Shown in pieces: positions 59,963 through 64,000 of a stretch of DNA of 64,000 nucleotides. Source of the stretch: Bombyx mori (Eukaryota > Arthropoda > Insecta > Lepidoptera > Bombycidae). Below the pieces are notes generated by a model. The model did no database searches. It worked only from the letters and a program-made list of their open reading frames with translations, and had not been told where the DNA came from. Each line of letters begins with the position of its first letter. The first letter of the stretch is position 1. The position numbers were made by a program, and so were the translations under genes. The stretch is from positions 682,001 to 746,000 of the forward strand of contig NC_085116.1 in the NCBI RefSeq assembly GCF_030269925.1. Direction: 5' to 3'.

Positions 59963-62900
59963 TTATTCCACCATTAATCAAAGTTAAGCTTATAATAAAT
60001 GATTCCTTAGAAATATTAGGTGTTTATGATTCAGGATCAAATGTAAGTTTAATTAATTCAAGACTATTATCCTTAAAAAAAAAAAACAATAATATCAATA
60101 ATCAAGCAAATTTAAAAACGATTAATGGTGTAAAAAAGTCAACAGGAATAGTAACATTAAAGATAAAGATTTTTGAAATAGAAAAAAATATGAATGTGTT
60201 TGTAATTGATGATCAAAACTTTGATTATGATTTTCTGATTGGATTAGATTGTATAAAATCTTTTCAACTTATTCAAAATGAAAACTTGAAAATCACACAA
60301 AATCTAAACAAAAGAGAAAAAAAACAAAATAATGAAAATATTCCTGGCTTCACAGGTAACAAAATTGAAAACAAACAATATTTAATTGATGAAGGTAATG
60401 ATAGAGACTTAACAGTGAAAAATATTTTTAATATGACTGATAAGTGTAAAATAAACTTCAATGAGCACATAGAGGTTACAAACTTCAAAATTTCAGTAAA
60501 TCACTTAGACGCTCAGCAACAATCAAAAATAGATGAATTAATAAGCAAATATAAATCACTATTTGCAAAAGATAGGTATGATGTAGGTTCAGTGAAAGGC
60601 TATGAAGCACATATAGATTTACTAGTAGATACATATTGTAGCAAAAGACCATATAGGTGTAATTTTGAAGATAAAAAAGAAATAGAACAACAAGTTTCAA
60701 AATTATTACAAAGAAATTTAATTGAAGAATCGTATAGTCCTTTTGCAGCCCCTGTAACATTAGCCTATAAAAAAGAGGAAGGTAGAAAATCTAGACTATG
60801 CATAGATTTTCGTGATTTAAATAAAATAGTGGTTCCTCAGTCGCAACCATTTCCACTGATGGAAGATTTAATGTTAAAAACAAGAAATTGTAAATTTTTC
60901 TCCACACTAGACATAAATTCCGCATTCTGGTCTATACCTTTGAAAGTAGAAGATAGGAAGAAAACAGCATTTGTTACTCAAGAAAATCATTTCCAATGGA
61001 CTTGTTTGCCATTTGGCTTAAAAACCTCACCGGCAATTTTTCAAAGAATACTTACGAGCATTATTAGGAAACACAAATTGTCAAATTTTACAGTAAATTT
61101 CATTGATGACATTTTAGTATTTTCCCAGACATTCACTGAACACATACAACATTTATCTCTATTATTGGAAGCAATATCAAAAGAAGGCTTTAGATTAAAA
61201 TTCTCTAAATGCGTTTTTGCACAGGACTCCGTGAAATACTTAGGCCATATAATTAAAAATAATACAGTTACTCCACTAAAAGATAATGTTATAGCTATAA
61301 AAAAATTCCCTGTTCCAAAAACAAAGAAGAATATTCGACAATTTTTAGGTAAAATAAATTTCTATGGGAAATATATACCAAATATATCAATCATATTGGA
61401 TCCTTTACACAATTTGTTAAGAAAAGATCAAAAATTCATTTGGACAGAAAAATGTCAAGAATCTTTTGATAAAATAAAAAGAATGCTTTGCTTAAAACCT
61501 ATTTTGGAAATATTTGATCCCGATTTACCTATACATATTTATACAGATGCCAGTATTCAGGGTGTAGGGGCTATTTTGAAACAACCCCAAGTGAATGGAG
61601 TAGAAAAGCCATGTGCATATTTTTCAAGGAAATTAAATGATAGTCAAAAACGAAAAAAAGCCATTTATCTGGAATGCTTAGCCATAAAAGAAGCAATAAA
61701 GTATTGGCAGCATTGGCTCATAGGGAAAAAATTTAAAGTATTTTCAGACCATAAGCCTCTAGAAAAACTAAATATTAAGGCGAGAACAGATGAAGAACTA
61801 GGGGACCTAACATATTACTTATCACAATTTAATTTTGAAGTGATATATTCACCGGGAAAGTATAACTCAGAAGCAGACAGTTTAAGTAGAAACCCTGTAT
61901 TGGAATCACATGTCAATCAGGAAGAAGTTTTAAAAATTGTAAATTTTATTAAATTAAAAGACATACAAAACGATCAAGAAAAAAACGAAGAAATAAAACT
62001 ATATAAAAATAAACTAATATTAAAAGACAACATTTACTTTAAAATAATAAGAAACAAAGAAAAAATTATACTCACTGAGGAATTTAGTAAAAAACTAATA
62101 AAAAATATTCATTATACATACTGCCATATAGGAATAAGACAAACCGAAAATATAATCAAACCATTCTATGCAGCAACGAATTTAACAAGTAATATTAAAA
62201 AAATCTGTGATACCTGTGAAATATGCATAAAAAATAAATCTAGAACTAAATTTAAATATGGATTGATGTCTCATTTAGGTCCAGCAACTTACCCTTTTGA
62301 AATTGTCTCGGTAGATACCATTGGTGGATTTGGTGGCTCTCGCTCTACAAAAACATATCTACATCTTCTGGTAGACCACTTCACCAGGTATGCCTACATA
62401 TTGACGTCAAAAACTCAAAATGCAGATGATTTTATAAAGCTTATAAAGAAAGTTGTTCCTGAAAATAAAATTGGAATGATCCTATCCGATCAATACCCAG
62501 GAATAAATTCGAAAGAATTCAAAACTTTTTTGGAAAAAGAGAACATACCTATTATATTCACTGCTGTAAATGCACCTTTTTCAAATGGAATTAATGAACG
62601 CTTAAATCAAACATTAGTTAACAAAATAAGATGTAGAATTAATGAAAAAAATGGTAAAATAGCATGGACAACTATCGCTCATGAATGTACTCAAAAATAT
62701 AATGAAACTGAACACACTGTGACAGGATTTTCACCAACATATTTAATGGAAGGAAAAGTTATTAATATCTTGCCAGATGAATTGAAAGAACATAAAACAC
62801 AAAATGATTTATTACAAGATAGAAAAATTGCTGTCGAAAGAACTATAAAATCACACAATTATAATAAACAACAATTCGACAAAAAAAAACTATATATCCA

Positions 62901-63027
62901 ATTAAAAGTAGGAGATTCTGTATATGTGGAAAATGGTAACCGACTAAATAGAAAAAAGTTAGAAGAATTAAAAATTGGACCTTATAAAATTTTAGAGAAT
63001 GTTCGAAACCAATCCGTTAGTTTTTGA
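59959..63027 (+). CDS. Ty3/gypsy Pol: protease, RT, RNase H, integrase
   Basis: 1,022 codons if entered by -1 frameshifting. Protease: DSG at residue 24, hydrophobic flap region and DFLIGLD afterwards. RT: LCIDFRDLNK, LDINSAFW (motif A), LPFGLKTSPAIFQ (motif B), FIDD at 381-384 (motif C). RNase H: YTDAS around Asp530 and a DHKPLE segment. Integrase: HHCC zinc finger (H-Y-T-Y-C-H through CDTCEIC), then Asp786, Asp844 and Glu880, the last two 35 residues apart as in a DD35E core. The domain order RT-RH-IN is diagnostic for Ty3/gypsy. Every catalytic residue checked is intact, but the C-terminus is cut short (ends ENVRNQSVSF) and gag carries a nonsense codon. The first ATG in this frame is at 60190. 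Confidence 0.9.
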   Translation, partial: LIIPPLIKVKLIINDSLEILGVYDSGSNVSLINSRLLSLKKKNNNINNQANLKTINGVKKSTGIVTLKIKIFEIEKNMNVFVIDDQNFDYDFLIGLDCIKSFQLIQNENLKITQNLNKREKKQNNENIPGFTGNKIENKQYLIDEGNDRDLTVKNIFNMTDKCKINFNEHIEVTNFKISVNHLDAQQQSKIDELISKYKSLFAKDRYDVGSVKGYEAHIDLLVDTYCSKRPYRCNFEDKKEIEQQVSKLLQRNLIEESYSPFAAPVTLAYKKEEGRKSRLCIDFRDLNKIVVPQSQPFPLMEDLMLKTRNCKFFSTLDINSAFWSIPLKVEDRKKTAFVTQENHFQWTCLPFGLKTSPAIFQRILTSIIRKHKLSNFTVNFIDDILVFSQTFTEHIQHLSLLLEAISKEGFRLKFSKCVFAQDSVKYLGHIIKNNTVTPLKDNVIAIKKFPVPKTKKNIRQFLGKINFYGKYIPNISIILDPLHNLLRKDQKFIWTEKCQESFDKIKRMLCLKPILEIFDPDLPIHIYTDASIQGVGAILKQPQVNGVEKPCAYFSRKLNDSQKRKKAIYLECLAIKEAIKYWQHWLIGKKFKVFSDHKPLEKLNIKARTDEELGDLTYYLSQFNFEVIYSPGKYNSEADSLSRNPVLESHVNQEEVLKIVNFIKLKDIQNDQEKNEEIKLYKNKLILKDNIYFKIIRNKEKIILTEEFSKKLIKNIHYTYCHIGIRQTENIIKPFYAATNLTSNIKKICDTCEICIKNKSRTKFKYGLMSHLGPATYPFEIVSVDTIGGFGGSRSTKTYLHLLVDHFTRYAYILTSKTQNADDFIKLIKKVVPENKIGMILSDQYPGINSKEFKTFLEKENIPIIFTAVNAPFSNGINERLNQTLVNKIRCRINEKNGKIAWTTIAHECTQKYNETEHTVTGFSPTYLMEGKVINILPDELKEHKTQNDLLQDRKIAVERTIKSHNYNKQQFDKKKLYIQLKVGDSVYVENGNRLNRKKLEELKIGPYKILENVRNQSVSF

Positions 63028-64000
63028 ATTCTTACCACGGCAACACGGGTCGCGATTTGACGGTGCCGTCGCGATTTGACATCTGTCACTTTGTCTTGCT
63101 TCTCGAACGGGACGGTACCTGTACATTGACGGTCTACGCTAAAGTTGTGTATCATCGCTAATCCTTATCCATTCCTGCCCTATACCCTTCTCCCTAAGTG
63201 ATACGGCGTGAGAAGACGAAGGCATCGGTTCCGGTGAGTGATTGCATGATATTTTGTTAAAATAGTACATCCGGCGCCGCGAATCGCGGCACATGTTCGA
63301 CGCGCACCTCGTGCTGGTTTCCGTAGCCCTAGGCTGCCACGAGGTCGCTGGGTTCGAATCGAACAATTTCTGGTAGCAGAGCGTGGTTAGATTTCTGAAA
63401 TCTATAGTAATTACCACGAATGTAAAATTTTTTACGTCTAACCTCACTTAATTTTGTTACTAGTCAGCAGAAGTAGTGTAGGCATAGGGTTCGGTTCTGT
63501 TTAAACTATCATTCTGCTGACCTAGGTCAGGTCGTTTAGTGTGTTTCTATCCACCTGGTTAAGAAAATTAGTGAGTAGTAATAGTTAGTAATAGTAAGAC
63601 TGATTTATTAGCTTCCACTGCGCATAGCTGACTAATTGTACGTGAGTTGGACAGCTGTGCTGGCTGAGTTTATGACCTAGCACACAGCTGCTACAGTGGT
63701 CAGCTATTTTCATACTATTACTACAGATTTATGTTAATTCTGCTCATCATAGCAGTAGATTACCACATCTATTTAAGCATAGTTGTGTGTAACAATCTGA
63801 ATGTTATTACAGTTGGGGTTTATAATTTATTATTAATTTGTGTATGATTGTAGCTCACTTCCTACTTATATTTTAGTATAATTGAGCTGCAACACATTTG
63901 TAATTGAATATAACTGGATTACTTGTTGAACTTGTAGTAGTAGATTGCTGGTTGGGCCCTGTTTGGAGACTAGCTTAGTTATAGTCCAGAGGCCAACGGT
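63028..64000. other. Sequence abutting the gypsy element; possible second LTR element
   Basis: A GC-richer stretch with the direct repeat GTCGCGATTTGAC (twice, about 63050-63080). TGGTAGCAGAGCGTGG at 63372 begins like a primer-binding site complementary to the 3' end of initiator tRNA (…GCTACCA), so an LTR might end just before it. No coding frame follows within the window. A possible small hairpin (GTCAGCAGA / TCTGCTGAC) lies at about 63464-63520. Confidence 0.3.

Larger units (their letters stand above)
58826..63027 (+). mobile_element. Ty3/gypsy retrotransposon, internal region
   Basis: It comprises gag (58826-59962) and a protease-RT-RNaseH-integrase pol (59959-63027). No direct LTR pair is visible within the window, and pol stops just after GPYKIL, so the 3' side is truncated or interrupted near 63010-63027. 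No envelope-like ORF. It is AT-rich, with codon use (AAA, AAT, ATA) unlike the GC-rich ankyrin exons. Confidence 0.9.

Noticed and set aside
1..64000. CRISPR array, bacterial operon or viral genome insertion
   Set aside because: No regularly spaced short repeats, no bacterial-type gene clusters and no structural virus genes. The only retroviral-type genes are the gypsy gag and pol.

Overview
The window looks like nuclear DNA of a lepidopteran, most likely a silkworm (Bombyx). It is AT-rich and intron-containing. It carries about twenty full or partial copies of one tRNA-derived SINE whose head, body and tail match what I remember of Bombyx Bm1, plus mariner, Jockey-like, CR1/L2-like and Ty3/gypsy elements. 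I see no operons, CRISPR arrays or bacterial features. The species and family names come from memory; no search was run.

Three host genes are supported. (1) About 1.7-5.1 kb, minus strand: a two-exon gene for a large secreted, Ser/Thr- and Asp/Glu-rich protein (about 975 residues) that I do not recognise. (2) 17.2-19.5 kb, plus strand: a five-exon protein kinase of 320 residues that reads end to end as PBK/TOPK. (3) 22.7-32.05 kb, minus strand: at least seven exons of an ankyrin-repeat protein closely resembling ANKRD29. Most of its exons hold exactly one 33-residue repeat, and every junction is phase 0; the first exon, with the start codon, was not found.

The rest is intergenic or intronic DNA dominated by mobile elements. 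At 58.8-63.0 kb lies a Ty3/gypsy element: gag with one in-frame TGA, then a 1,022-codon pol reached through an A AAA AAC slippery site just before the gag stop. At 40.7-42.8 kb lies a 5'-truncated Jockey-type LINE with an open reverse transcriptase. Decayed LINEs lie at 8.9-9.5, 9.7-10.6 and 14.6-15.85 kb, and a dead mariner at 33.3-34.0 kb. Several short inverted-repeat elements, nested insertions, near-perfect hairpins, a perfect 3 x 80 bp tandem array and a 60 bp duplication complete the picture.

I did not find a clear new defence, biosynthetic or regulatory system. The points most worth a second look are the unrecognised secreted protein, the one-repeat-per-exon ankyrin gene, the gag-pol frameshift site, hairpins built from head-to-head SINE fragments, and the CCAAT-bearing 80 bp array.
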